NCBI GenBank assembly: GCA_026389315.1 | Contig: JAPLIC010000037.1 | Coordinates: 1-64,000 of the forward strand | From: Cyanobacteriota bacterium | GTDB lineage: Bacteria; Cyanobacteriota; Cyanobacteriia; PCC-6307; Cyanobiaceae | DNA length: 64,000 nt | Direction: 5' to 3' | Shown: positions 52,092 through 61,649 of the stretch, in pieces | Position numbering within the stretch: the first letter of the stretch is position 1 | How the letters are laid out: the number at the start of each line of letters is the position of its first letter | The notes under the pieces: model-generated | What the model was told of the DNA's origin: nothing | Seen by the model: only the letters and a program-made list of their open reading frames with translations | Database searches by the model: none | Made by a program: the position numbers and the translations under genes

Positions 52092-52197
52092 GCGGTGGAC
52101 CTGCAGGAACGAAAAAGAAGGGACGGACTGGAGGAGTCTCTGGTGTCAGATCCGCATCGATTCCCTGGGGATCCCCAAGGACGATGCCGACGCGAAC

Positions 52198-52223
52198 AGC
52201 CGTCCCCCCAAGGGGGAACGGCT
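52198..52223. terminator. Hairpin between tatD and rpoB
   Basis: AGCCGTCCCCCC and GGGGGAACGGCT can pair over twelve positions with one mismatch, with an AA loop. No T run follows on either strand. It may be a pause/attenuation site between tatD and rpoB or a processing hairpin in the rpoB leader. Confidence 0.45.
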
Positions 52224-52365
52224 CTCACCACCAACCTGCCTCACCGGATGGACCGGAAGAAAACCGTCTCGGCGGTTGCCGACGCGGAGGATAGGGCTGG
52301 GGACACCAAGGCTTGAATAACCAGGATGGAAATGGAAGCGTCTCCGCTGCCAGGCCAATCTCAAA

Positions 52366-53205
52366 TCATACCTTGTCAAGCTTCAAGCCGAACAGTGTTA
52401 CGGCGTTGGCAGAGCTGCTTCGGGCCAAGTTGGCCAGGCTTTCGCCCCGCAGCTCCGCCACCCGCTCGGCCACCAGGGCCACATGGGCTGGCTCATTGCG
52501 CTGACCCCGACGCGGAACCGGAGACAAGAAGGGGCAATCAGTTTCCACCAGAAGGCGCTCGGCCGGTACGCGGCGCACGCATTCATGGGTATCCAGCGCC
52601 TTGGGGAAGGTGACCGTGCCGCTGAAGCTGATGAAAAGGCCCAGTTCCAAAAAGGTCTCCATCTCGGCAGGGGTTCCCCCCCAGCAGTGCATGACCCCCT
52701 TCAGGCCTGCGCCCAGGCGATGCCGTTGCTGCAGTTCGGCCAGCATGGGCTCGGCGGCGTCCCGACAATGGATGATCACGGGGAGATCGAGCTCGCTGGC
52801 CAGATCAAGCTGGGGTCTCAACATGGCCAGCTGCTCTTCAAGATTCTTCTGGCGGTAGAGATCCAACCCCAGCTCTCCGATGGCCACGACCCGATCGTCA
52901 GCCAGGGCGGCCTCCCGCAGCACCATGGCCGTATCGGCCTGCCAGTGCTCGGTGTCCAGGGGGTGGACACCCACCGAGTAGCGCATTTCGGGGAAGCGAT
53001 CCGCCAGGGCGCGGATGGCCGGAATCTCACCCGGCTCGACGCAAGCATGGACTAGGGCCCGCACGCCGGCCTGCCGCCAGCGGGCAGCCACCCCATCGAG
53101 ATCGTCCTCGAATTGTCGGAAAACGATGTGGCAATGGGAATCCACCAAAGGGGCTGGTGCGGCCCCTGCACCGGAAGGGGAATCAACGACAGGCAAGGAG
53201 GCCAT
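52366..53205 (-). CDS. tatD: TatD-family metal-dependent hydrolase/DNase
   Basis: The 279-residue TIM-barrel hydrolase uses two metals. Motifs are LVDSHCHIVF (H-x-H), YSVGVHPLDTEHW, VVAIGELGLDLYRQ (metal-bridging Glu), LPVIIHCRDA, GVMHCWGG and VETDCPFLSPVPRRGQRN (Asp ligand). TatD proteins have 3'-5' exonuclease activity linked to DNA repair. The frame is open to 53259, but the ATG at 53205 (MASLPVVDSP) gives the better N-terminus. The gene precedes rpoB, the common picocyanobacterial order. Confidence 0.93.
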   Translation of the reverse strand: MASLPVVDSPSGAGAAPAPLVDSHCHIVFRQFEDDLDGVAARWRQAGVRALVHACVEPGEIPAIRALADRFPEMRYSVGVHPLDTEHWQADTAMVLREAALADDRVVAIGELGLDLYRQKNLEEQLAMLRPQLDLASELDLPVIIHCRDAAEPMLAELQQRHRLGAGLKGVMHCWGGTPAEMETFLELGLFISFSGTVTFPKALDTHECVRRVPAERLLVETDCPFLSPVPRRGQRNEPAHVALVAERVAELRGESLANLARSSSANAVTLFGLKLDKV

Positions 53206-53296
53206 GGAGGCGCGGGTGGGCCCAAGGGTTACCCATTGTGGCCAGGGCCCGCGGCGCACTGTCGATCTGGGCCTTGGACCCTAGCCTCAAGCAACG

Positions 53297-54649
53297 ATGC
53301 CAAATGAGAGCTTGATTGCATCCGGTTCCCAACCCAATGCCGCCCCTGCTGCCGTGGCCCTGACCTGCCTGCCGGATGGTGAGGCCGCCGGCGCCAGGCT
53401 GGAGGCCATTGCCGCCCGCACCGGCGGTGGCCGCCGGCGCCAGGAAGAGGAAACGGTGGCCGCCATCCTGGAACAGGTGCGCCTCGGGGGGGACGCCGCC
53501 CTGCTCGAACTCAGTGAACGTTTCGACGGGGTGCGGCCCCAGCCCCTTCGTCTAGACAGCAGCCAACTGCAGGCCGCCTGGGAATCCACATCCATCGAGC
53601 TGCGCCAAGCCCTGGAGCTGGCCCATCGCCGCATTCTCGATTTTCATCGCCGCCAGCTGCCGGCAGACCTGTCCGTGGTTGGTCCCCATGGCGAGAAGCT
53701 TGGCCGCCGCTGGCGGCCCGTGCAGAGGGCGGGACTTTATGTGCCCGGCGGTCGGGCCGCCTATCCCAGCACCGTGTTGATGAACGCAGTGCCGGCAAGG
53801 GTGGCTGGCGTCGAACGCATCGTCATGGTCACCCCACCGGGTCCGGGCGGAACACCCAACCCAACGGTCATGGCCGCAGCCCATCTCTGCGGCATTAACG
53901 AAGTCATCCAGGTCGGCGGAGCCCAGGCGATTGCCGCCCTGGCCTGGGGGACCGAAACCGTGCCCCGGGTGGATGTGATCAGCGGGCCGGGAAACCTCTG
54001 GGTGACCTTGGCCAAAAAAGCGGTTTACGGCCAGGTGGGCATCGACTCCCTAGCGGGCCCCAGCGAGGTCCTGGTCATTGCTGACCACACCGCCAGAGCG
54101 GAGCATGTCGCCGCCGACCTGATGGCCCAGGCCGAACACGACCCCCTGGCGGCGGCGATCCTGATCACCACCAGCGCCGAACTGGCGGCGGCTGTCCCCA
54201 AGGCCATCGACGCCCAACTGGAAAACCACCCACGGGCTGCCATCACCCGTACAGCCCTGGAAGATTGGGGCCTGATTGTGGTCTGCGCGGACCTCGAAGC
54301 CGCAGCCAGCCTCAGTGACCGATTCGCCCCCGAGCACCTGGAGCTGTTGGTGGAGCATCCCGAACCCCTGGCCGAGCACATCCGCCACGCCGGGGCCATC
54401 TTTCTTGGGCCCTGGAGTCCAGAGGCCGTGGGGGATTACCTGGCCGGCCCAAACCACACCCTTCCCACCAGCGGCACCGCCCGCTTCAGTGGTGCCTTGA
54501 GCGTCGAAACCTTCCTGCGCCATACCAGCTTGATCAGCTTTAATCGCGCCGCCCTGGAGGCCACCGGTCCCGCCGTGATCACCCTGGCCGCCAGCGAAGG
54601 ACTCCATAGCCACGCCGAGTCAGTCAAGCAACGGTTGGCTTCCCCCTGA
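53297..54649 (+). CDS. hisD: Histidinol dehydrogenase
   Basis: The last two steps of histidine synthesis, L-histidinol to L-histidine with two NAD+, are carried out by this zinc enzyme. The 450-residue product shows [40 protein letters not shown], the glycine-rich [40 protein letters not shown], the zinc/catalytic [12 protein letters not shown] and a C-terminal [20 protein letters not shown]. It is divergent from tatD (91 bases between starts) and converges on rpiA. Confidence 0.97.
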   Translation: MPNESLIASGSQPNAAPAAVALTCLPDGEAAGARLEAIAARTGGGRRRQEEETVAAILEQVRLGGDAALLELSERFDGVRPQPLRLDSSQLQAAWESTSIELRQALELAHRRILDFHRRQLPADLSVVGPHGEKLGRRWRPVQRAGLYVPGGRAAYPSTVLMNAVPARVAGVERIVMVTPPGPGGTPNPTVMAAAHLCGINEVIQVGGAQAIAALAWGTETVPRVDVISGPGNLWVTLAKKAVYGQVGIDSLAGPSEVLVIADHTARAEHVAADLMAQAEHDPLAAAILITTSAELAAAVPKAIDAQLENHPRAAITRTALEDWGLIVVCADLEAAASLSDRFAPEHLELLVEHPEPLAEHIRHAGAIFLGPWSPEAVGDYLAGPNHTLPTSGTARFSGALSVETFLRHTSLISFNRAALEATGPAVITLAASEGLHSHAESVKQRLASP

Positions 54650-54780
54650 GGCCCATCGGGGATGCCCCTAATGGCAACGGCGAGGGCCTGACCCAAGGGC
54701 CCCGTTGGCCAAGTCAGCTTGCAGTGGCGATCCAGCAGCTGGGCGGGTCCAGTCAAAAATTTCATGGTTCAAGTCCCCAT

Positions 54781-54805
54781 GTCCCCCAGGGCGTCTCTGG
54801 GGGAC
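54781..54805. terminator. Hairpin between convergent hisD and rpiA
   Basis: GTCCCCCAG and CTGGGGGAC form a perfect nine-base-pair stem with a seven-base loop. It lies between the hisD and rpiA stops and works on both strands, but has no T run. Confidence 0.55.
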
Positions 54806-54840
54806 TCACCCAGGTGCCACCTGCGGATCGGCTTGCTCCA

Positions 54841-55560
54841 TCAGCGACGGATCAGATCGCGGACCCGGGCAACACCTGCAACGATCTCTCCGACAAGCAC
54901 TTGGTCGGCGAGATTCACGAACAGTCCGTTTTCGAGGACACCAGGAACATTGTTGATGGTTGACTCAAGGGTGGCCGGGTCAGCGATACCGCCGGCAAAC
55001 TTGACATCCAGCACCAGGTTGCCTTGATCGGTCACCACCGGCCCGGCCTTGCGAACGGCCATGCGCAGCTCGGCATCGCCACCCAGGGCGGCCAGTTCCG
55101 CCTTCACCTGGCGCCATGCCCCAGGCAAGACCTCAACGGGCAACAGAAAGGACAGATTGAGTCGTTCCACCAACTTGCCGGCATCTACGACCACGACGAA
55201 GCGTTTGGCCCGTCGAGCCACCAGCTTCTCCTGGACATGACAGGCTCCCCCTCCCTTGATGAGCTGAAAAGCCGGATCGACCTCGTCAGCGCCATCAATG
55301 GCCAGGTCGATGTGATCGATGGCGTTCAGGCTCTTGAGGGGAATGCCGAGCTGGGCGGCTAGAACCTCGCCTTGAAAGGACGTGGTAACTCCAGTGATGT
55401 CGTGTAACGCGCCGCTGCGGAGCTTCTCCGCCAAGCCCTCAATCATCATCGCCGCCGTGGAGCCGGACCCCAGGCCCAGCACCATGCCATCTTGAATTTG
55501 CTCAACCGCAGCCGCCGCCACGGCTTGCTTCATGCGTTGCTGAAGATCGTCGACAGCCAC
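54841..55560 (-). CDS. rpiA: Ribose-5-phosphate isomerase A
   Basis: The enzyme interconverts ribose-5-phosphate and ribulose-5-phosphate in the Calvin cycle and pentose phosphate pathway. The 239-residue protein has [20 protein letters not shown], the substrate loop [20 protein letters not shown] followed by [10 protein letters not shown] (catalytic Asp and Glu/Lys), and [11 protein letters not shown]. It follows rpsT on the same strand after 64 bases, which suggests co-transcription. Confidence 0.97.
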   Translation of the reverse strand: MAVDDLQQRMKQAVAAAAVEQIQDGMVLGLGSGSTAAMMIEGLAEKLRSGALHDITGVTTSFQGEVLAAQLGIPLKSLNAIDHIDLAIDGADEVDPAFQLIKGGGACHVQEKLVARRAKRFVVVVDAGKLVERLNLSFLLPVEVLPGAWRQVKAELAALGGDAELRMAVRKAGPVVTDQGNLVLDVKFAGGIADPATLESTINNVPGVLENGLFVNLADQVLVGEIVAGVARVRDLIRR

Positions 55561-55624
55561 CCGTTACCTCTCAAACCGAGCGGCGTGACCGTAGCAAGCT
55601 GCCAGGACCAGCCAAAGGGGCTAA

Positions 55625-55960
<336 letters not shown>

Positions 55961-56067
55961 TCAACAAAGGCAGATCCTACAACGCTCGCTTCGGTCCAGC
56001 CCCTCTCCAGCTGCTTGGACTTGTGTTGGGACCACAATGGAGTCGAAATGGCCCAATCCAGCCCCCC

Positions 56068-57252
56068 ATGCCCTCCCGATACCGCAAGCTGTCGAAGGAG
56101 CTCCACCTTTCGGGCCCCGGTCCCAAGCGCATCCTGGCGCTCGATGGCGGTGGCCTGAAGGGAATCCTGACGCTCGGGTATCTGGAGACCCTGGAGCAGC
56201 TCCTGCGGCAGCGCCACGGCAACGACCCTGACTTCCGCCTCAGCGACTATTTCGATCTGATCGCCGGCACTTCGACAGGGGCCATCATTGCCGCCTGCCT
56301 GGCCCTGGGGATGTCCGTGGTGGAGGTGCTTGAGAAGTACCAAAAGCTGGGCCGCAACGTCTTCAGCCGGGACTGGTTGCGCCAAGGGGTCATCCGCGCC
56401 CGTTACGACAAGGGACGACTGGAAAGCGAACTCAAGTCCGTCTTCGGCAGCGACACCACCCTGGAAAGCGACCAACTGCGCACGGGGCTGCTGGTGATGT
56501 CCAAGCGACTGGATACGGGTAGCCCCTGGCCAATGTCCAATAACCCCAAGGGAAAGTACTTCCGCAATACCGACAGCACCAGCCACTGGATTTCCAACGC
56601 AGATTACCCCCTCTGGAAGGTGGTTCGCGCCTCCACCGCCGCGCCCACATTTTTTGACCCAGAAGAAATTACAATTATTGAGCGACCCGGCATGAAACCC
56701 GAAAAGGGTCAATTCGTCGATGGGGGTGTTAGCCCGTTCAACAACCCTGCGCTCCAGGCTTTTCTATTTGCCACCCTCAAGGGCTACAACCTGAGTTGGT
56801 CCAGCGGCGCCGACAACCTGTTGCTGGTATCCGTGGGGACAGGGCGCAGCGATCCCAGCAATGACACCACAAGCCTTGCTGCCACCGGAGCAATAACGGC
56901 GTTAATGAGTCTAATGAATGACTGCGGCAACCTTGTTGAAACAATGATGCAGTGGCTCTCTGCCAGTGAAACGAGCCGCGTCATCGACAGTGAATGTGGA
57001 GATCTAAGAGGCGACATACTTGGGGGCAAGCCTATGCTGACTTACCTTCGCTACGACATGGCCCTCACCAAGGAAAATGCGGTCTCACTTTGCCCTGATC
57101 TAGCACTTCAGCTTGGCGAACAACTAAACAATATCAATGCCATGGATAATCCCCTAACCATGGATCTCATGCTTGCCATGGCCCGCAAGCTTGCCCAAGA
57201 CAGCATCCACGACAGCCAATTTGAGCCCCGCTTCGACCTTCCCCAGACCTGA
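56068..57252 (+). CDS. Patatin-like phospholipase
   Basis: This lipid acyl hydrolase family uses a Ser-Asp dyad. From the ATG at 56068 the product is 394 residues with the oxyanion loop ILALDGGGLKGILTLGYLET, the nucleophile elbow LIAGTSTGAIIAACLALG and the catalytic Asp in FVDGGVSPFNNPALQAF. The frame is open 15 codons upstream to a TTG. The body resembles the bacterial patatins sometimes found with CBASS-like or defence systems (CapV), but no cyclase or other defence gene is adjacent, so a housekeeping lipase is more likely. Confidence 0.9.
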   Translation: MPSRYRKLSKELHLSGPGPKRILALDGGGLKGILTLGYLETLEQLLRQRHGNDPDFRLSDYFDLIAGTSTGAIIAACLALGMSVVEVLEKYQKLGRNVFSRDWLRQGVIRARYDKGRLESELKSVFGSDTTLESDQLRTGLLVMSKRLDTGSPWPMSNNPKGKYFRNTDSTSHWISNADYPLWKVVRASTAAPTFFDPEEITIIERPGMKPEKGQFVDGGVSPFNNPALQAFLFATLKGYNLSWSSGADNLLLVSVGTGRSDPSNDTTSLAATGAITALMSLMNDCGNLVETMMQWLSASETSRVIDSECGDLRGDILGGKPMLTYLRYDMALTKENAVSLCPDLALQLGEQLNNINAMDNPLTMDLMLAMARKLAQDSIHDSQFEPRFDLPQT

Positions 57253-57411
57253 TGCGAACCCCTGCATCGTGGCAGGAGCGTTAGGAGGAAAATAGTTTAA
57301 CTGGCTGGAGATGATTTGATCAACAACCAAAAAACCAGTCCCTACTAAAATACAAAGAATACTGAGGTCTTTGAAAAGATATTCGAAACTGTTCCTGAGT
57401 GATGCGGTTGT

Positions 57412-57453
57412 TGACCGGGGAGCCGACACACCCGTTGCCCGGCTCCCCGGTCA
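57412..57453. terminator. Strong 14-bp hairpin after htrA
   Basis: TGACCGGGGAGCCG (57412-57425) and CGGCTCCCCGGTCA (57440-57453) are perfect reverse complements around a 14-base loop. The htrA stop is six bases away, and the patatin gene converges from the other side. No T run follows, so it may be a Rho-type end, a processing signal or a transcript stabiliser. Confidence 0.65.
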
Positions 57454-57458
57454 GCTCC

Positions 57459-58688
<1,230 letters not shown>

Positions 58689-58895
58689 CTAGGGGGATTC
58701 CTGCCAAGCAAGGCGGGGCCATTCATGCCGGATTACCCCCGCTTCGCGAACCCCGTCCGCCACGCAGCGGAATCCCCATCAAGCGCAATTCCCAGCCAAG
58801 TCATGAAGAATCCTCGTTTTCGCCGCCGTCAAACCAGGGTCCGCCTTCCCCAACGGGATCAGCCCGCCTAAGTTGCCTCGAACCTTGCGCCGGTC

Positions 58896-59162
58896 ATGGT
58901 CACAAGTTCTCCAGGCAGCCGGCGACGCTGCACCCTCTGCGAAGTCGAGATCCAATCCTTGGCCGGCGGCCAGGATCTTGTCCATTTCAGCCTCGGGGCG
59001 CCTGGCACCCGATCCAAACTCTGGGCCAGGGTCTGCCAGTACCTGCGGACTCCCGAACAGTGTGGCCAGTGCCTCAACCAGGACCCGAGCTTGCGGGGCG
59101 ACGCCAGCAAAAGCGATTACTACGCCGAACCCCCGGTTCTGGACATGCCAAGCTCCCTCTGA
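58896..59162 (+). CDS. Small zinc-ribbon-like conserved protein
   Basis: The 88-residue protein has two cysteine pairs, CTLC and CGQC, about 40 residues apart, around a conserved-looking core (PGTRSKLWARVCQYLRTPEQ, CLNQDPSLRG). I recall similar small proteins, with the L-W-x-R-V-C-Q-Y-L motif, annotated as hypothetical in marine and freshwater Synechococcus. The cysteines could bind zinc. It lies 110 bases upstream of rimP on the same strand. Confidence 0.7.
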   Translation: MVTSSPGSRRRCTLCEVEIQSLAGGQDLVHFSLGAPGTRSKLWARVCQYLRTPEQCGQCLNQDPSLRGDASKSDYYAEPPVLDMPSSL

Positions 59163-59272
59163 ACAAGGGGCAATCTCTCCACCCCCGGTCCATTAAGGTG
59201 GTTTCTTGCCCGCCGGGCACCATCCTTTTCGCCCCTGCGCCGGTCCGCCGGCCAGCGTCATGAGGGGGCAGT

Positions 59273-59791
59273 TTGACAACTGCAGCTGCGGCGGTCCGCC
59301 CCAGCTCTTGTCTTCCCTTGCCCCACCCGCTTGTTGCTGATCTTGAGCGCCTGGCTGCCACTGAGGCCATGGCGGCCGATCTTCAAGTCGTAGCTGTTCA
59401 CCTCCACAGCCACCGCATCCCGATGACGGTACAAGTGATGGTGCGGCAATCCGATGGTGGCGACGTCAGCCTTGACGCCTGCGCAGCCTTCAGCGGCCCC
59501 CTCGGTGAGGCCCTTGAGAGTGCAAACCTGCTGGAAAGCCCCTACGTGTTGGAGGTGAGCAGTCCCGGCATCGCTGAAGAGCTGACGAGCGATCGTGATT
59601 TCACCAGCTTTCGTGGTTTTCCCGTGGCGGTCACCTTGGACGATGGGCAAGGGGGCGAACAGATCCGCGAAGGTCTCCTCCTCGAGCGGGACGCGCTTGA
59701 GGTTCGGCTCAATGTGCGCGGCCGCACCCTGCGCCTGAATCGCGCCTCCGTGGCCCATGTGCGCCTGGTCAGCCCCCGGGATGGCCCCTGA
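59273..59791 (+). CDS. rimP: Ribosome maturation factor RimP
   Basis: RimP acts in late 30S subunit assembly. The 172-residue protein has PLVADLERLAATEAMAADLQ, the VVAVHLHSHRIPMTVQVMVR strand, ESPYVLEVSSPGIAEELTSD (the SSPG motif) and an SH3-like C-terminal domain (RGFPVAVTLDDGQGGEQIRE). The start is a TTG at 59273 with GAGGGGG four bases upstream. It heads the rimP-nusA-ylxR-infB operon, a conserved bacterial order. Confidence 0.93.
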   Translation: MTTAAAAVRPSSCLPLPHPLVADLERLAATEAMAADLQVVAVHLHSHRIPMTVQVMVRQSDGGDVSLDACAAFSGPLGEALESANLLESPYVLEVSSPGIAEELTSDRDFTSFRGFPVAVTLDDGQGGEQIREGLLLERDALEVRLNVRGRTLRLNRASVAHVRLVSPRDGP

Positions 59792-59862
59792 TCCGGCAGA
59801 GCCTTTCGCCCAAGGCAGCCCACCACCCAGCTTTCCAACCCTCCCTTGCTTCCCTTCTCCCC

Positions 59863-61287
59863 ATGGCCCTGGTTCTGCTGCCCGGTCTTAACAATTTGAT
59901 CGAGGACATCAGTGAAGAGAAAAAGCTGCCTCCGCAGGTCGTCGAGGCGGCCCTGCGGGAAGCCTTACTGAAAGGCTACGAGCGCTATCGCAGAACCCTT
60001 TATTTGGGCATCAGCGAAGATCCCTTCGAGGAAGATTATTTCAGCAATTTCGATGTGGCCCTGGATCTTGATGAAGAAGGCTATCGAGTTTTAGCCAGTA
60101 AGATTATCGTTGAAGAGGTCGAGAGCGAAGATCACCAGATCTCGATCGAGGAAGTCAGGCAAGTCGCCGATGACGCCCAAACTGGCGACACGGTGGTGCT
60201 TGATGTCACCCCGGAAAAAGATGACTTCGGTCGGATGGCTGCCGCCACAACCAAGCAGGTGCTAGCCCAGAAACTACGGGATCAACAGCGCCGCATGATT
60301 CAGGAGGAATTCGCCGACCTTGAGGATCCGGTCCTCACGGCGCGCGTGATTCGCTTTGAGCGACAGTCGGTCATCATGGGCGTCAGTTCCGGCCTAGGCC
60401 GCCCTGAGGTGGAAGCCGAACTCCCGCGGCGAGACCAATTGCCGAATGACAACTATCGAGCCAATGCCACATTCAAGGTTTTCCTGAAAGAGGTGAGCGA
60501 GGTGCCACGCCGGGGGCCACAACTGTTCATCTCACGCTCAAATGCCGGCTTAGTCGTATATCTTTTTGAAAACGAAGTTCCCGAAATTCAAGAGGGCTCA
60601 GTGCGCATCGTCGCCGTTGCCCGAGAAGCCAATCCTCCCTCCCGCTCCGTGGGACCCCGCACCAAAGTGGCCGTCGATAGTGTTGAAAGGGAGGTCGATC
60701 CCGTCGGCGCCTGTATCGGGGCCAGGGGCTCTCGTATTCAACAGGTGGTCAATGAGTTGCGTGGGGAGAAGATTGATGTCATTCGTTGGTCCCCTGACCC
60801 CGGTGAATACATCGCCCATTCCCTCAGTCCGGCCCGCGTCGATAGAGTGCGGCTCGTCGATCCTGAGGGTCATCATGCCCATGTGCTCGTACCTCCCGAC
60901 CAACTCAGTCTGGCCATTGGACGCGAAGGTCAGAACGTGCGGCTGGCCGCAAGATTGACAGGCTGGAAAATCGACATCAAGAATTCCCAGGACTACAACC
61001 AGACCTCCGAAGACGAAACCGTCGCGGTTCTGATTAGCCAAAGGCAGGAAGAAGAAACCTTGCAAGCGGAAGCTGAGGCCCGACTGGCCGCAGAACAAGC
61101 CACTAGAGCTGAGGAGGACGCACGCCTGCGGGAGCTTTACCCCTTGCCCGAAGACGAGGACGAGGACGAGGACAGGGACGAAGTGCAAGAAAGTGCCGAC
61201 TTGGCGCCCACCACCGACTTGGCCTCAAGTAGCGATCTGGCGCCAAGCGAAGCCCCCGCAGAAACCGACCCGGAGGAGGAAAGGTGA
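59863..61287 (+). CDS. nusA: Transcription termination/antitermination factor NusA
   Basis: NusA binds RNA polymerase and nascent RNA. The 474-residue protein has the N-terminal polymerase-binding domain (LPGLNNLIEDISEEKKLPPQ), the S1 domain (about 130-200), and two KH domains (VGACIGARGSRIQQVVNELR near residue 285; LAIGREGQNVRLAARLTGW near 350). The acidic C-terminal tail (DEDEDEDRDEVQESADLAPT) is typical of cyanobacteria, which lack the extra repeats. Its stop overlaps the ylxR start as GTGA. Confidence 0.97.
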   Translation: MALVLLPGLNNLIEDISEEKKLPPQVVEAALREALLKGYERYRRTLYLGISEDPFEEDYFSNFDVALDLDEEGYRVLASKIIVEEVESEDHQISIEEVRQVADDAQTGDTVVLDVTPEKDDFGRMAAATTKQVLAQKLRDQQRRMIQEEFADLEDPVLTARVIRFERQSVIMGVSSGLGRPEVEAELPRRDQLPNDNYRANATFKVFLKEVSEVPRRGPQLFISRSNAGLVVYLFENEVPEIQEGSVRIVAVAREANPPSRSVGPRTKVAVDSVEREVDPVGACIGARGSRIQQVVNELRGEKIDVIRWSPDPGEYIAHSLSPARVDRVRLVDPEGHHAHVLVPPDQLSLAIGREGQNVRLAARLTGWKIDIKNSQDYNQTSEDETVAVLISQRQEEETLQAEAEARLAAEQATRAEEDARLRELYPLPEDEDEDEDRDEVQESADLAPTTDLASSSDLAPSEAPAETDPEEER

Positions 61288-61649
61288 GGGGCGATCGCCC
61301 GGTACTGCGCCGCTGCGTGGCCTGCAGGACCCTGGCGGACCGCCGCCATCTCTGGCGGGTCATCCGCCTGGCTGGCGGCGGGTTCGCCCTGGACCGGGGC
61401 ATGGGCCGCTCCGCCTATGTCTGTCCCAGCCTTGATTGTCTGCAGGACAGCCAACGGCGTCGGCGCCTGCAGAGGGCCCTGCGCTGTCAAGTGCCCGCCT
61501 CGATCCTGGACAGCCTGCAGGCGCGACTAATGCAGCCCCTGAGGCAAGATGAGGCATGGCCCGCATCCGACTGTGGCCCGGACACCCCGGTTACCTCCGA
61601 CCGAATCAGAGACCTGAATGACCACCAGCGGCAAAATGAGAATTTATGA
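61284..61649 (+). CDS. ylxR: YlxR-family RNA-binding protein (RnpM-like)
   Basis: This small nucleic-acid-binding protein lies between nusA and infB in most bacteria; the Bacillus homologue modulates RNase P (RnpM). The 121-residue product shows [20 protein letters not shown], the arginine-rich [20 protein letters not shown] and a basic helix ([10 protein letters not shown]). It starts with the GTG at 61284 overlapping the nusA stop, and its end overlaps the start of infB by 32 bases. The C-terminal ~40 residues are not conserved-looking. Confidence 0.9.
   Translation: MRGDRPVLRRCVACRTLADRRHLWRVIRLAGGGFALDRGMGRSAYVCPSLDCLQDSQRRRRLQRALRCQVPASILDSLQARLMQPLRQDEAWPASDCGPDTPVTSDRIRDLNDHQRQNENL

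Noticed and set aside
54755..54785. tRNA T-arm-like GGTTCAAGTCC
   Set aside because: The flanking bases do not form a T stem, and no acceptor or anticodon arm can be folded around it.
56068..57252. Patatin as a CBASS effector
   Set aside because: No CD-NTase, Cap or other defence gene is adjacent; neighbours are rpsT, rpiA and htrA.
57154..57429. 91-residue minus-strand frame with a possible membrane helix between the patatin and htrA genes
   Set aside because: A third of it is antisense to the patatin gene and the start lies inside the htrA terminal hairpin.
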